From Streptomyces paradoxus (GTDB lineage Bacteria > Actinomycetota > Actinomycetes > Streptomycetales > Streptomycetaceae), in NCBI RefSeq assembly GCF_014202475.1, contig NZ_JACHGV010000007.1, forward strand, positions 248,001 through 312,000: a stretch of DNA of 64,000 bases. Reading direction: 5' to 3'. Shown piece by piece: positions 8,254 through 16,551 of this stretch. The translations under genes and the position numbers were made by a program. The notes below the pieces were generated by a model. It ran no database searches and was not told the DNA's origin. It saw only the letters and a program-made list of their open reading frames with translations. Positions within the stretch are counted from its first letter, which is position 1, and each line of letters opens with the position of its first letter.

Positions 8254-11200
8254 TCACGCGGCGTCGAGATCGCATTCGGCCCAGATGACCTTGCCCTCGG
8301 GCAGGTAGCGGGTGCCCCAGCTCTGCGAGAGCTGTGCGACCAGGAACAGACCGCGACCGCCCTCGTCCGTACTGGCCGCCCGGCGCAGGTGCGGTGCGGT
8401 GTTGCTGGCGTCGGAGACCTCGCAGATCAGGGTCTTGCCGTAGAGCAGCCGGACCTGGATCGGCGCGGCCCCGTGGCGGATGGCGTTGGTGATCAGCTCG
8501 CTGAGGATCAGCTCCACGGCGAACCCGGTCTCGTCGAGCCCCCAGTCGGACAGCCACCGCATGGCGGAGGCCCGGACCTCGCCGACGCGGGCCGGGTCGG
8601 CGGGCAGCTCCCAGGCGGCGATCCGGCCGGGGTCCATGGCGTGGACGCGGGCGACGAGCAGGGCGATGTCGTCGTGCGGGTGCGCGGGTGCCACGGTGTC
8701 CAGGACCGCCTGACAGGTCTCCCCGGGGGCACGCTCGGGATGGGCCAGGGCCTCGCGCAGCTGCTCCAGGACCACGTCGACGTCCCGGTTCCGGTCCTCG
8801 ATGAGGCCGTCGGTGTACAGGACCAGCTGGCTGCCCTCGGGAAGGTCGATCTCGACGGCGTCGAAGGGCAGGCCGCCGAGGCCGAGCGGGGGCCCGGCGG
8901 GCAGGTCGGGGTAGGTCACGGCGCCGTCGGGGTGGACGACGGCGGGCGGCGGATGGCCGGCGCGGGCCATCAGGCACCGCTGCGCGGTCGGGTCGTAGAC
9001 GGCGTAGAGACAGGTCGCGCCGATGACGCCGGCGCCCTTGCCGTCGGGGTCCTCGCGGTCCAGGCGGCCCACCAGGTTGTCCAGGTGGGTGAGGACCTCG
9101 TCGGGCGGGAAGTCGAGTTCGGCGAAACTGCGGGCCGCGGTGCGCAGCCGGCCCATCGTGGCCGCGGAGAGCATGCCGTGGCCGACGACGTCGCCGACGA
9201 GGAGGCCGACGCGGGCGCCGGACAGCGGGATGACGTCGTACCAGTCGCCGCCCACGTCGGACTCGGCGGGCAGGTAGCGGTGGGCGACCTCGACGGCGTC
9301 CTGGTCGGGCAGGCCGTGCGGGAGGAGCCGGCGCTGGAGGGCCAGGACCATGGTGCGCTCATGGGTGTAGCGCCGGGCGTTGTCGATGGACAGGGCGGCG
9401 CGGGAGGCGAGTTCCTGCGCCAGGGAGCGGTCGTCGTCCCCGAAGGGGCTGCCCGCGCGGTAGAGGGAGACGACCCCCAGGACGACACCGCGGGCGAGCA
9501 GCGGCACCGCGATGAGGGAGTGGACGTGGGCCAGCAGACGCTCGGTGTGCTCGGGGTCCTGGGCGAGCCAGCCCGCGGCGGCCTTGAGGTCCGGTTCCAG
9601 CACGGCCTCGCCGCTGCCGAGGCAGCGCAGCTGAGGCGTGGTCGGGCCGAAGCCGACGCGCTTGCCGGGAGGTGTGAAGGGCAGGCCCTCATGGATGCCG
9701 TGGACGACCGTGCGGCGCAGGTCGGCCATGGGGTCGGCGGACTCCTCGCCGCGCAGTACGGCGTCGGGCAGGTCGATGGTGACGAAGTCGGCCAGGCCGG
9801 GGGCCGCGGTCTCGGCCAGTTCCTCGGCCGTGCGGCGCACGTCCAGGGTGGTGCCGATGCGGGTGCTGGCCTCGGACAGCAGCTCCAGGCGGCGGCGCGC
9901 GGCCAGGGCGTAGGCCCCGACCTGCGGTTCCCCCAGCATCACCAGCCCGCGGGCCGGGAACGCCGCTTCGGACTGCTCCCCGCTGACGGGCTCGCCGGAA
10001 CCCCGGTCGCCGTCGGCCGGGGCCGGCCCGGTGGGGCCCCGGTCGTCGTCCGGCCTCGTGGACTGCGCGGTGGTTCGGGCGCCGTACGACACGGCGGGTC
10101 CGGCAGGAGTGGGCGCCGAGACGGGCGTGTCGGACTCGCCGGGCACGCCCGGTCCGGCCGTCCCGCCGTCTCCGTCGGTGGTGACGGGCGGGCCGGAGGG
10201 CGTGGCGAGGTGCCCGGACGGCAGGGTGATGGCCGGGCGGGCCGCGGAGAGCGGGACGGCGGAGGTGGTGAGGCCGGCCGGCTCGTCCGTCTGGTGCGGT
10301 ATGACGAGCGGCTCGCCACCCGGTGAGCCGGGCAGCACGGCCTCGATGGCGATGCCCCGCACCCCGGAGCCGCTCGTCACCGGACGGCTCACGAGCGTCA
10401 CGAGCCGCCCGTCGGGCAGGGTCACCTCGGCGGCTCCCCGCTGTGCACCGGAGATCAGCTCGGCCGCCTTCTCCCGCAGGATGGCCTGGTCGCGGGGGTG
10501 GAACTCGTTCGTCAGCGCGTCCAGCGCCACCGCGCGGTGCAGACCGGCGGCCCCGGCCCCGGCCCCGGCGGCCAGGTACGTCCGCAGCAGGGCCCGCTCG
10601 CGCGCGGAGCTCTGCCCCAGCAGCCGCCGTTCGATGCCCTCGGCCGCCCTGCGGATCGCGACGCCCAGTGCGGGCCTCTCGAAGCCGCGCGGGTAGCCGA
10701 GGCACAGGACGCCCTCGATGCGGCCGCTGAGCGGGTCACGGACGGGCAGCGCGACGCAGGCGTTCTGCTGGGAGCGCTCCGCGAAGTGCTCGGCACCGTA
10801 GACGCGGATGAGCCGCCGCTCCGCCAGGGCCAGCCCGATGCCGTTGGTGCCGGCGACCTGCTCGGCGAACACGAACCCCGGGACGACCTGGATGGCCGGG
10901 AGGCTCCTGGCCATCGACGGATCCCCGAAGCGGCGCAGCAGCACCGTCCCGTTCGCGTCGGCGACGGAGATGTTGACCTGGCTGCCGGCGAACGTGGCCT
11001 GCAGCCGGTCGAGGACGGGCACGGCCGCCCGGACGATACGGCCGCCCGGGTCGAAGTCCTCCCGGTAGGGCAGGTCGAGTGCGTCCGGTGACAGGCCCAG
11101 GGAGCGGCAGCGCTGCCACGAGTTCAGGATGGACGTCCGCACACCCGTCTCGACCGGCTCGCCCTGGAGGAACAGCTCGCGGAGACTGGCGGGTCCCGTG

Positions 11201-11322
11201 CCGTCCGTCGCACGCCCCGCCGGCCTGGGTTCCTCGCCGGATCGAACCACGCTTCGCCTCACTTGCGCCCGCGACAATCCGCTGCTCGGAAGAGAATCTG
11301 GCATTGATGAGGATACGGGCAT
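8254..11322 (-). CDS. GAF-GAF-SpoIIE phosphatase-HATPase signalling protein
   Basis: A 1,022-residue multidomain regulator. Residues about 60-230 resemble the GAF sensor of AcoR-type activators (SWQRCRSLGLSP, then GFVFAEQVAGTNGIG). A low-complexity Gly/Pro/Ser/Thr linker follows, then a second GAF (about 480-640; LIAVPLLARGVVLGVVSLYR). Next comes a SpoIIE/PP2C phosphatase with metal-binding Asp in VGGDWYDVIPL and VGDVVGHG. It ends in an RsbW-like ATPase domain (SELITNAIRHG, DEGGRGLFLVAQL). Such fusions are thought to dephosphorylate and phosphorylate anti-anti-sigma factors of the SigB type. No sigma, STAS or anti-sigma gene is next to it, so partners are elsewhere. The start is uncertain: ATG 11322 or ATG 11304; neither has a clear ribosome site. 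Confidence 0.88.
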   Translation of the reverse strand: MPVSSSMPDSLPSSGLSRAQVRRSVVRSGEEPRPAGRATDGTGPASLRELFLQGEPVETGVRTSILNSWQRCRSLGLSPDALDLPYREDFDPGGRIVRAAVPVLDRLQATFAGSQVNISVADANGTVLLRRFGDPSMARSLPAIQVVPGFVFAEQVAGTNGIGLALAERRLIRVYGAEHFAERSQQNACVALPVRDPLSGRIEGVLCLGYPRGFERPALGVAIRRAAEGIERRLLGQSSARERALLRTYLAAGAGAGAAGLHRAVALDALTNEFHPRDQAILREKAAELISGAQRGAAEVTLPDGRLVTLVSRPVTSGSGVRGIAIEAVLPGSPGGEPLVIPHQTDEPAGLTTSAVPLSAARPAITLPSGHLATPSGPPVTTDGDGGTAGPGVPGESDTPVSAPTPAGPAVSYGARTTAQSTRPDDDRGPTGPAPADGDRGSGEPVSGEQSEAAFPARGLVMLGEPQVGAYALAARRRLELLSEASTRIGTTLDVRRTAEELAETAAPGLADFVTIDLPDAVLRGEESADPMADLRRTVVHGIHEGLPFTPPGKRVGFGPTTPQLRCLGSGEAVLEPDLKAAAGWLAQDPEHTERLLAHVHSLIAVPLLARGVVLGVVSLYRAGSPFGDDDRSLAQELASRAALSIDNARRYTHERTMVLALQRRLLPHGLPDQDAVEVAHRYLPAESDVGGDWYDVIPLSGARVGLLVGDVVGHGMLSAATMGRLRTAARSFAELDFPPDEVLTHLDNLVGRLDREDPDGKGAGVIGATCLYAVYDPTAQRCLMARAGHPPPAVVHPDGAVTYPDLPAGPPLGLGGLPFDAVEIDLPEGSQLVLYTDGLIEDRNRDVDVVLEQLREALAHPERAPGETCQAVLDTVAPAHPHDDIALLVARVHAMDPGRIAAWELPADPARVGEVRASAMRWLSDWGLDETGFAVELILSELITNAIRHGAAPIQVRLLYGKTLICEVSDASNTAPHLRRAASTDEGGRGLFLVAQLSQSWGTRYLPEGKVIWAECDLDAA

Positions 11323-11395
11323 TACGGGCGGCCGTCACGGCGCACCAGGGCCATGCCGGGCCCACGGCCGTGCGACCGGAGCCGTGGGACCGCGC

Positions 11396-11818
11396 TCACC
11401 CCAGGAAACTCAGGCGCACCTTCCGTTCCGGGTTGTCCTTGTTGGTGTCCACCAGACAGACCGACTGCCAGGTGCCGAGCTCCAGCCGGCCGCCCAGCAC
11501 GGGCAGGGTCGCGTGCGGCGGGACGAGGGCGGGCAGGACGTGGTCGCGGCCGTGGCCGGGGCTGCCGTGCCGGTGCTGCCAGCGGTCGTCCGCGGGCAGC
11601 AGGGTGTGCAGCGCGGCCAGGAGGTCGTCGTCGCTGCCGGCGCCGGTCTCCAGGACGGCGATGCCGGCCGTCGCGTGCGGGACGAAGACGTTGAGGAGGC
11701 CGTCGCGGCCGGCCGCCGCCTCGCGCAGGAAGGACTCGCAGTCGCCGGTGATGTCGAGGACCCTCTCCGCGGCGCCGGTGCTGAGGTTCAGAACTCGGGT
11801 GGTGAAGACATCTGACAT
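11396..11818 (-). CDS. yjbQ: YjbQ/UPF0047 family protein
   Basis: A 140-residue single-domain protein with the family landmarks FVPHATAGIAVLETGAGSDDDL and HRHGSPGHGRDHVLPALVPPHATLPVLGGRLELGTWQSV; the His-rich loops form the presumed active site. In E. coli YjbQ has weak thiamin-phosphate synthase activity, but the physiological role is unsettled. The start at ATG 11818 is set by the strong GGGGGG just upstream; an earlier in-frame start at 11890 has none. It lies 73 bp upstream of the SpoIIE-type gene on the same strand and could be co-transcribed with it. Confidence 0.85.
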   Translation of the reverse strand: MSDVFTTRVLNLSTGAAERVLDITGDCESFLREAAAGRDGLLNVFVPHATAGIAVLETGAGSDDDLLAALHTLLPADDRWQHRHGSPGHGRDHVLPALVPPHATLPVLGGRLELGTWQSVCLVDTNKDNPERKVRLSFLG

Positions 11819-11904
11819 GCCCCCCATCCTGACGCACGCGCCGGACTTCCCCGGGCTTCGCCGGGCCGGTCGGCGATACGGACGTCCCATTGACCGAGAC
11901 GCCG

Positions 11905-11934
11905 TTGACCGTGCGCATGCCAGCTGACTAGGTT
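11905..11934 (+). promoter_or_regulatory. leaderless promoter of the leader peptide/ssu operon
   Basis: TTGACC (11905-11910) and TAGGTT (11929-11934) are separated by 18 bases. TAGGTT is followed by exactly seven bases and then ATG 11942, so transcription should start at or within a base or two of the start codon. Confidence 0.65.
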
Positions 11935-11941
11935 CGGCCGC

Positions 11942-12025
11942 ATGTTGCGTTCAGCCCTGCTCACCACGCGCGGTCACATCGACCTGCTGCGGGTGGCCTC
12001 CGCCGCGTGTCGCCGCGGCTGCTGA
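11942..12025 (+). CDS. 27-residue Cys-codon leader peptide before ssuCBA
   Basis: A tiny reading frame, ATG 11942 to TGA 12025, encodes 27 residues. Its core is TTRGHIDLLRVASAACRR, matching the RxHxDLxRVxSAxCRR pattern of actinobacterial putative leader peptides found before sulfur uptake and assimilation genes. Cys codons occur at positions 23 (TGT) and 27 (TGC, the last sense codon). The frame appears leaderless and has no Shine-Dalgarno. It precedes the sulfonate ABC operon by 131 bp, a spacer with small G/C hairpins (for example CGCCG-GCA-CGGCG near 12093-12107). The likely role is a cysteine sensor: scarce Cys-tRNA stalls ribosomes near the end and increases expression downstream (inference). 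It has no expected enzymatic role. Confidence 0.8.
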   Translation: MLRSALLTTRGHIDLLRVASAACRRGC

Positions 12026-12156
12026 CGCCCTCCCTCTCCTCACTTCCGGGCTTTCCCGCCCTCGTTCCGCCTGCCCGCTGATCGCACCCGGTCCCGCCGG
12101 CACGGCGGCGGCGACGCGCGCCCTGCCCGGCCCGCGCTCTCCTCCCCGGAGCCCTC

Positions 12157-13026
12157 ATGACCATCAGCCACGCTCCTCCGGCGTCCAAAGAACCCGATAT
12201 TTCCCCTGTATCAGCTTCTGATCCCGACCTTCAGCCCCTCGTCCCCACCTCCTCCCGCCGCACCCGCGTCCCGCGCTGGCTGCGCCGCACCACCGGCCCG
12301 GTGCTGCTCCTGGCGTTGTGGCAACTCCTGAGCACCACCGGCGCGTTGCCCCCGGACGTGCTCGCCTCGCCCGGCCGGATCGCCCGGGTGGCCGGGGACA
12401 TGGTGGCCGACGGTTCCCTTCCCGCGGCCATGGGCACCTCGCTCCAGCGGGTCGCCGGCGGGGTGCTGCTCGGCCTGCTCGTCGGCACCGGACTCGCCCT
12501 GGTCTCGGGCCTGTTCCGGATCGGCGAAGACCTCGTTGACGCGCCCGTGCAGATGCTGCGGACCGTGCCGTTCGTGGGACTCATCCCGCTGTTCATCATC
12601 TGGTTCGGCATCGGCGAGGCGCCCAAGGTCGCCATCATCACCCTCGGCGTGACCTTCCCTCTCTACCTCAACGTCTACGCCGGAATCCGGGGCGTGGACG
12701 CCCAGTTGATCGAGGCCGGGGAGTCGCTCGGACTGTCGCGGTGGGGTCTCGTACGGCATGTCGTGCTGCCGGGCGCGCTGCCGGGCGCCATGACCGGCCT
12801 GCGCTACTCGCTCGGCATCGCCTGGCTCGCGCTGGTCTTCGCCGAGCAGGTCAACGCCGACTCCGGCATCGGATTCCTCATGGTGCAGGCGCGGGACTTC
12901 CTGCGAACCGACGTGATCGTGGTCTGCCTCGTCGTCTACGCCTTCCTCGGCCTGCTCGCCGACTTCATCGTCCGTTCTCTCGAAAAGGTGCTGCTGCAAT
13001 GGCGACCGACGTTCACCGGCCGGTGA
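12157..13026 (+). CDS. ssuC: aliphatic sulfonate ABC transporter permease
   Basis: A 289-residue membrane protein with a cytoplasmic N-tail (about 1-45), then about six helices of the binding-protein-dependent permease fold. The EAA coupling loop is clear (EAGESLGLSRWGLVRHVVLPGALPG), and the SsuC/TauC family stretch VPFVGLIPLFIIWFGIGEAPK is present. It imports alkanesulfonates or taurine as a sulfur source together with the next two gene products. The ATG at 12157 follows a G/C-rich leader; GGAG six to nine bases upstream is the ribosome site. Its end overlaps the ATPase start by 28 bp. The Cys leader peptide upstream supports a sulfur role over the nitrate or thiamine-precursor relatives of the same family. 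Confidence 0.85.
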   Translation: MTISHAPPASKEPDISPVSASDPDLQPLVPTSSRRTRVPRWLRRTTGPVLLLALWQLLSTTGALPPDVLASPGRIARVAGDMVADGSLPAAMGTSLQRVAGGVLLGLLVGTGLALVSGLFRIGEDLVDAPVQMLRTVPFVGLIPLFIIWFGIGEAPKVAIITLGVTFPLYLNVYAGIRGVDAQLIEAGESLGLSRWGLVRHVVLPGALPGAMTGLRYSLGIAWLALVFAEQVNADSGIGFLMVQARDFLRTDVIVVCLVVYAFLGLLADFIVRSLEKVLLQWRPTFTGR

Positions 13027-13739
13027 TCCCCCAGGCGGTCCACGTCGAGGGCCTCACCCGTTCCTTCGACGGCCGTGCCGTCATCGACGACCTCCGGCTG
13101 GACGTCCGGCCGGGCGAGTTCGTTGCCCTGCTCGGCCGCAGCGGCTGCGGCAAGTCCACCCTGCTGCGCATCCTCGCCGGGCTCGACCGTGACATCGAGG
13201 GCACCGTGCTGGTACCGCGCCGCAAAGCCGTCGCCTTCCAGGCACCTCGGCTGATGCCGTGGAAGAAGGTCTGGCGCAACGTGCTGCTGGGTCTGCCCGG
13301 CAAGCCCGAGCGTGCCGTCGCCGAGCAGGCCCTGGACGAGGTCGGCCTCGGCCACCGCACGGACGCCTGGCCCAAGACCCTCTCCGGCGGCGAGGCCCAA
13401 CGCGCCTCCCTGGCCCGCGCGTTGGTGCGGGAGCCCGATCTGCTGCTGCTCGACGAGCCCTTCGGCGCGCTCGACGCGCTCACCCGCATCAAGGCCCAGC
13501 GGCTCGTGGGTGAGTTGTGGCAGCGCCGCGGCTGCGCGGTGCTGCTCGTCACCCATGACGTCGAGGAGGCCGTCCTGCTCGCCGACCGTGTCCTCGTGAT
13601 GGACCGCGGGGTCATCGCCCACGAGCAGCGCATCGACCTCGACCGGCCCCGCGACATCACCGATCCGCGCTTCGCCGCCCTGCGGGCCGGCCTCCTCGAA
13701 CGTCTCGGCGTCGAGGCGACGGCCGCCGAAGCCGCCTGA
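12999..13739 (+). CDS. ssuB: aliphatic sulfonate ABC transporter ATPase
   Basis: A 246-residue ATPase with all core motifs: Walker A LLGRSGCGKSTLLRIL, Q-loop VAFQAPRLMPWKKV (typical SsuB/TauB/NrtD spacing), signature LSGGEAQRASLARAL, Walker B LLLLDEPFGALDAL and switch His VTHDVEEAV. It powers uptake through the permease encoded immediately upstream. The ATG at 12999 lies inside the last codons of ssuC (28-bp overlap), pointing to translational coupling; a more distal in-frame start at 12741 would only translate the shifted ssuC sequence. Confidence 0.88.
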   Translation: MATDVHRPVIPQAVHVEGLTRSFDGRAVIDDLRLDVRPGEFVALLGRSGCGKSTLLRILAGLDRDIEGTVLVPRRKAVAFQAPRLMPWKKVWRNVLLGLPGKPERAVAEQALDEVGLGHRTDAWPKTLSGGEAQRASLARALVREPDLLLLDEPFGALDALTRIKAQRLVGELWQRRGCAVLLVTHDVEEAVLLADRVLVMDRGVIAHEQRIDLDRPRDITDPRFAALRAGLLERLGVEATAAEAA

Positions 13740-13793
13740 CTCTCCCCGCGCACCGCCCGTACGCCCCGTACGGCCCACACGAACGGAACCACC

Positions 13794-14825
13794 ATGCGAC
13801 GACGACGCCTCGCCCCCGCCGCCCTGCTTCTCCCGCTCGCCCTGCTGCTCACCGCCTGCGGCGGCAACTCGGCAGCCTCCACGTCGGACGGCCGCGTCGA
13901 CGGCAAGGGCTCGGTGACACTGAACGTCGGCGACCAGAAGGGCGGTTCGGAGGCCATCCTGCGGGCCGCCGGGCAACTGAAGGATCTCGACTACAGGATC
14001 AGGTGGTCGACGTTCACCTCCGGCCCGCCCCTGCTGGAGGCCGTCAACGCCGGGGCCGTCGACACCGGAGGCGTGGGCAACACGCCTCCGGTCTTCGCGG
14101 CCGGCGCCGGTTCGAAGATCAAGGTCGTGGCCGCCTGGCACGGCACGTCCAAGGGCGACACCGTCCTCGTCCCGAAGGACTCGCCCCTGAAGAAACCCCA
14201 GCAGCTCAAGGGCCGTTCGGTCGCCGTCGCCCAGGGGTCCTCCGCGCACTTCCAGCTGGTCGCGTCCCTGAAGAAGGCCGGGCTCGAGCTGAGCGACATC
14301 AAGGTCAAGTACCTCCAGCCGGCCGACGCCCTCGCCGCGTTCACGTCCGGCAAGGTCGACGCGTGGGCGGTCTGGGACCCGTACACCTCGCAGATCCTCC
14401 AGGGCGGGCAGGGACGGGTGCTGACCGACGGGGACGGCGTGACCAACGGGCACACCTTCCAGGTCGCGGCCCCGGCCGCCCTGAAGGACAAGAAGAAGTC
14501 GGCCGCCGTCAAGGACTACCTGGAGCGGCTGCGACGCGCCTACACCTGGGTGTACGACCACCAGGAGGAGTGGGCGAAGGTGTGGGCCGAGGACACCGGT
14601 CTCCCCGAGGACGTGGCGCTGGCCGCGGTGAAGCGCACCTACACGACCCGGATCGCGGTCGCCGTCGACCAGCCGCTGATCGCCTCCGAGCAGGAGATCG
14701 CCGACACCTTCACCGCGTTGAAGCTCATCCCCCGCAAGGTGGACTTCGCCCGGTTCACGGACACCCGTTTCAACGGCGGCCTGCCGCCGTCGACGACCGA
14801 GGCACGCCCTTCCACCGGTTCGTGA
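13794..14825 (+). CDS. ssuA: aliphatic sulfonate ABC transporter substrate-binding lipoprotein
   Basis: A 343-residue SsuA/TauA/NrtA-type binding protein. The signal peptide has three or four Arg, a hydrophobic stretch and the lipobox LTAC with Cys22. The mature protein shows the family pattern LNVGDQKGGSEAILRAAG, GAVDTGGVGNTPPVFAAGA (the ligand-loop region), KGRSVAVAQGSSAHFQLVASL and DAWAVWDPYTSQI. It captures sulfonates outside the membrane for SsuBC. It is the last gene of the operon and is followed within 10 bp by a strong hairpin. Confidence 0.87.
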   Translation: MRRRRLAPAALLLPLALLLTACGGNSAASTSDGRVDGKGSVTLNVGDQKGGSEAILRAAGQLKDLDYRIRWSTFTSGPPLLEAVNAGAVDTGGVGNTPPVFAAGAGSKIKVVAAWHGTSKGDTVLVPKDSPLKKPQQLKGRSVAVAQGSSAHFQLVASLKKAGLELSDIKVKYLQPADALAAFTSGKVDAWAVWDPYTSQILQGGQGRVLTDGDGVTNGHTFQVAAPAALKDKKKSAAVKDYLERLRRAYTWVYDHQEEWAKVWAEDTGLPEDVALAAVKRTYTTRIAVAVDQPLIASEQEIADTFTALKLIPRKVDFARFTDTRFNGGLPPSTTEARPSTGS

Positions 14826-14832
14826 GACAGCC

Positions 14833-14865
14833 GTGGGGTCCCCCGCCGCGAGCGGGGGACCCCAC
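14833..14865 (+). terminator. strong hairpin ending the ssu operon
   Basis: A perfect 14-bp inverted repeat, GTGGGGTCCCCCGC (14833-14846) and GCGGGGGACCCCAC (14852-14865), encloses a five-base loop. It starts eight bases after the ssuA stop codon and also sits at the 3' end of the degraded gene on the other strand. Confidence 0.88.
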
Positions 14866-14868
14866 GCT

Positions 14869-15227
14869 TCACGGCCGGGTGACGACCGAGCCGTCGTAGA
14901 CGTTGCCGAGGGTCGCGACCGCGGTGATCGCCCGGGCGAGCGGCGTCGACGGCTCCTGGCCCCCGGCCACGACGTCCGTGTTGATCATGATGACCAGGGT
15001 GGCCTTCTGGGACGCCAGGTAGACGGTCACGGTCTCGTAGCCCGGGATCGAGCCGTTGTGCCGTTCGGTGAGCTCGGGGCCGAGGCCGTGCCGCGGGAGG
15101 TCGTCGTGGTCGTGCCGGGCGGCGGGGGCCGGGGCGGCGGTGGCGGGCATCGTCGCCAGCGGGGCCGGCACGGACGCCACGAGCAGTGCCCCGGCGAGCA
15201 GACGGGGCGGGAGGGAGTACGTCTCAT
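14869..15227 (-). pseudogene. remnant of a secreted serine hydrolase (DD-peptidase/beta-lactamase family)
   Basis: The minus strand retains two ends of what was probably a D-Ala-D-Ala carboxypeptidase-like protein. The 5' end keeps a signal peptide (LLAGALLVASVPAPLATMPATAA). The 3' end keeps the family's third motif in the form ERHNGSIPGY, followed by strand-forming sequence with NTDVVAGGQEPS. The catalytic SxxK and YxN regions, about 200-250 residues, are missing between them, with the signal peptide joined almost directly to the C-terminal piece. A start ATG at 15227 with AGAGACGCC upstream begins in another frame from the signal peptide, so a frameshift near 15215 is also likely. I consider it non-functional. 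Confidence 0.65.
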
Positions 15228-15404
15228 GGAGGCGTCTCTTCCGGAGGGGGCGGGACCCGAGGAACATCAGTATCCGTGTCCGTGGCGGAGACCCGCCTTG
15301 CGGTCCGCGAGGGGAGGAGTCCACTCGTTCGGAGCCGCGCGCCACCCGTGCCACCCGTGCCACCCGTCGGGAAGATCCACGACCCCGGCCCGGTTAGTAG
15401 AAGC

Positions 15405-16481
15405 GTGAACAACACACGCGAGGTCGAGGTAGTCGTCATCGGCGCGGGACAGGCCGGGCTGGCCGGCGCCTATCACCTGCGGCGATCCGGTTTCGAGCCG
15501 GACCGCGACTTCGTCGTGCTGGACCACTCCCCCGCCCCCGGCGGCGCCTGGCAGTTCCGGTGGCCCTCGCTGACGTACGGCAAGGTGCACGGGATGCACG
15601 CCCTGCCGGGCATGGAGCTCACGGACGCGGACCCGGCGCGGCCGTCCGCCGAGGTCATCGGCGCGTACTTCGACCGCTACGAGCGGACCTTCGACCTGCG
15701 GGTCAGGCGCCCGGTGGACGTACGGGCCGTGCGCGAGGGGCCCGGCGGGCGGCTGCTCGTGGAGACCTCGGACGGCGTCTGGTCGGCGCGGGCGCTGATC
15801 AACGCGACCGGCACCTGGGACCGGCCGTTCTGGCCCCGCTATCCGGGCCAGGAGACCTTCCGGGGGCGGCAGTTGCACACCGCGCAGTACCCCGGGCCCG
15901 AGGAGTTCGCCGGGCAGCGGGTCGTGGTGGTGGGCGGCGGCGCCTCGGGCACCCAGCACCTGCTGGAGATCGCCTCGTACGCGGCGTCCACGACCTGGGT
16001 GACGCGGCGCCCGCCCGTCTTCCGCGAGGGTCCCTTCGACGAGGGCGCGGGCCGCGCCGCGGTCGCGCTCGTCGAGGCACGGGTACGGCAGGGCCTGCCG
16101 CCCCGCAGTGTCGTGTCGGTCACCGGGCTGCCGCTCAACGACGCGATCCGGCAGGGCATCGAGGACGGGGTGCTCGACCGGCAGCCGATGTTCGACCGCA
16201 TCACGCCCACGGGTGTGGACTGGGCCGACGGCCGCCACGTCGACGCCGATGTCATCCTCTGGGCCACCGGCTTCCGCGCCGCCATCGACCATCTCGCCCC
16301 GCTCCGGCTGCGCTCCCCCGGCGGCGGCATCCGTATGGAGGGCACGCACGCGGCCGCGGACCCCCGCATCCACCTCGTCGGCTACGGCCCGTCGGCCAGC
16401 ACGATCGGAGCCAACCGGGCCGGCCGCGCGGCCGTACGGGACATCAGGCGGCTGCTGGAGCGGGAGCCGGCGGCGGCGTGA
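15405..16481 (+). CDS. FAD-dependent monooxygenase-like oxidoreductase
   Basis: A 358-residue flavoprotein of the single-component monooxygenase type. It has an N-terminal FAD motif VVVIGAGQAGLAGAYHLRRSGF, then PAPGGAWQFRWPSL, an NADPH Rossmann motif VVVVGGGASGTQHLLEIA, and the ATGF motif in ILWATGFRAAIDHL near the C-terminus. FMO/BVMO-like proteins use NADPH and O2 to hydroxylate N- or S-containing or carbonyl substrates; this short form lacks the BVMO fingerprint. The GTG at 15405 is used because the FAD motif follows directly; upstream sequence in frame runs through the dead hydrolase. No Shine-Dalgarno is seen. Adjacent to sulfur uptake genes, an S-oxygenation role is conceivable but unproven. 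Confidence 0.8.
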   Translation: MNNTREVEVVVIGAGQAGLAGAYHLRRSGFEPDRDFVVLDHSPAPGGAWQFRWPSLTYGKVHGMHALPGMELTDADPARPSAEVIGAYFDRYERTFDLRVRRPVDVRAVREGPGGRLLVETSDGVWSARALINATGTWDRPFWPRYPGQETFRGRQLHTAQYPGPEEFAGQRVVVVGGGASGTQHLLEIASYAASTTWVTRRPPVFREGPFDEGAGRAAVALVEARVRQGLPPRSVVSVTGLPLNDAIRQGIEDGVLDRQPMFDRITPTGVDWADGRHVDADVILWATGFRAAIDHLAPLRLRSPGGGIRMEGTHAAADPRIHLVGYGPSASTIGANRAGRAAVRDIRRLLEREPAAA

Positions 16482-16551
16482 CGCCGGGCGGGGTTCGCCG
16501 GGACCTCACCCTACGCGGCGAGACGTGACGTGGGGCGGGGCCGCCGGGCCC

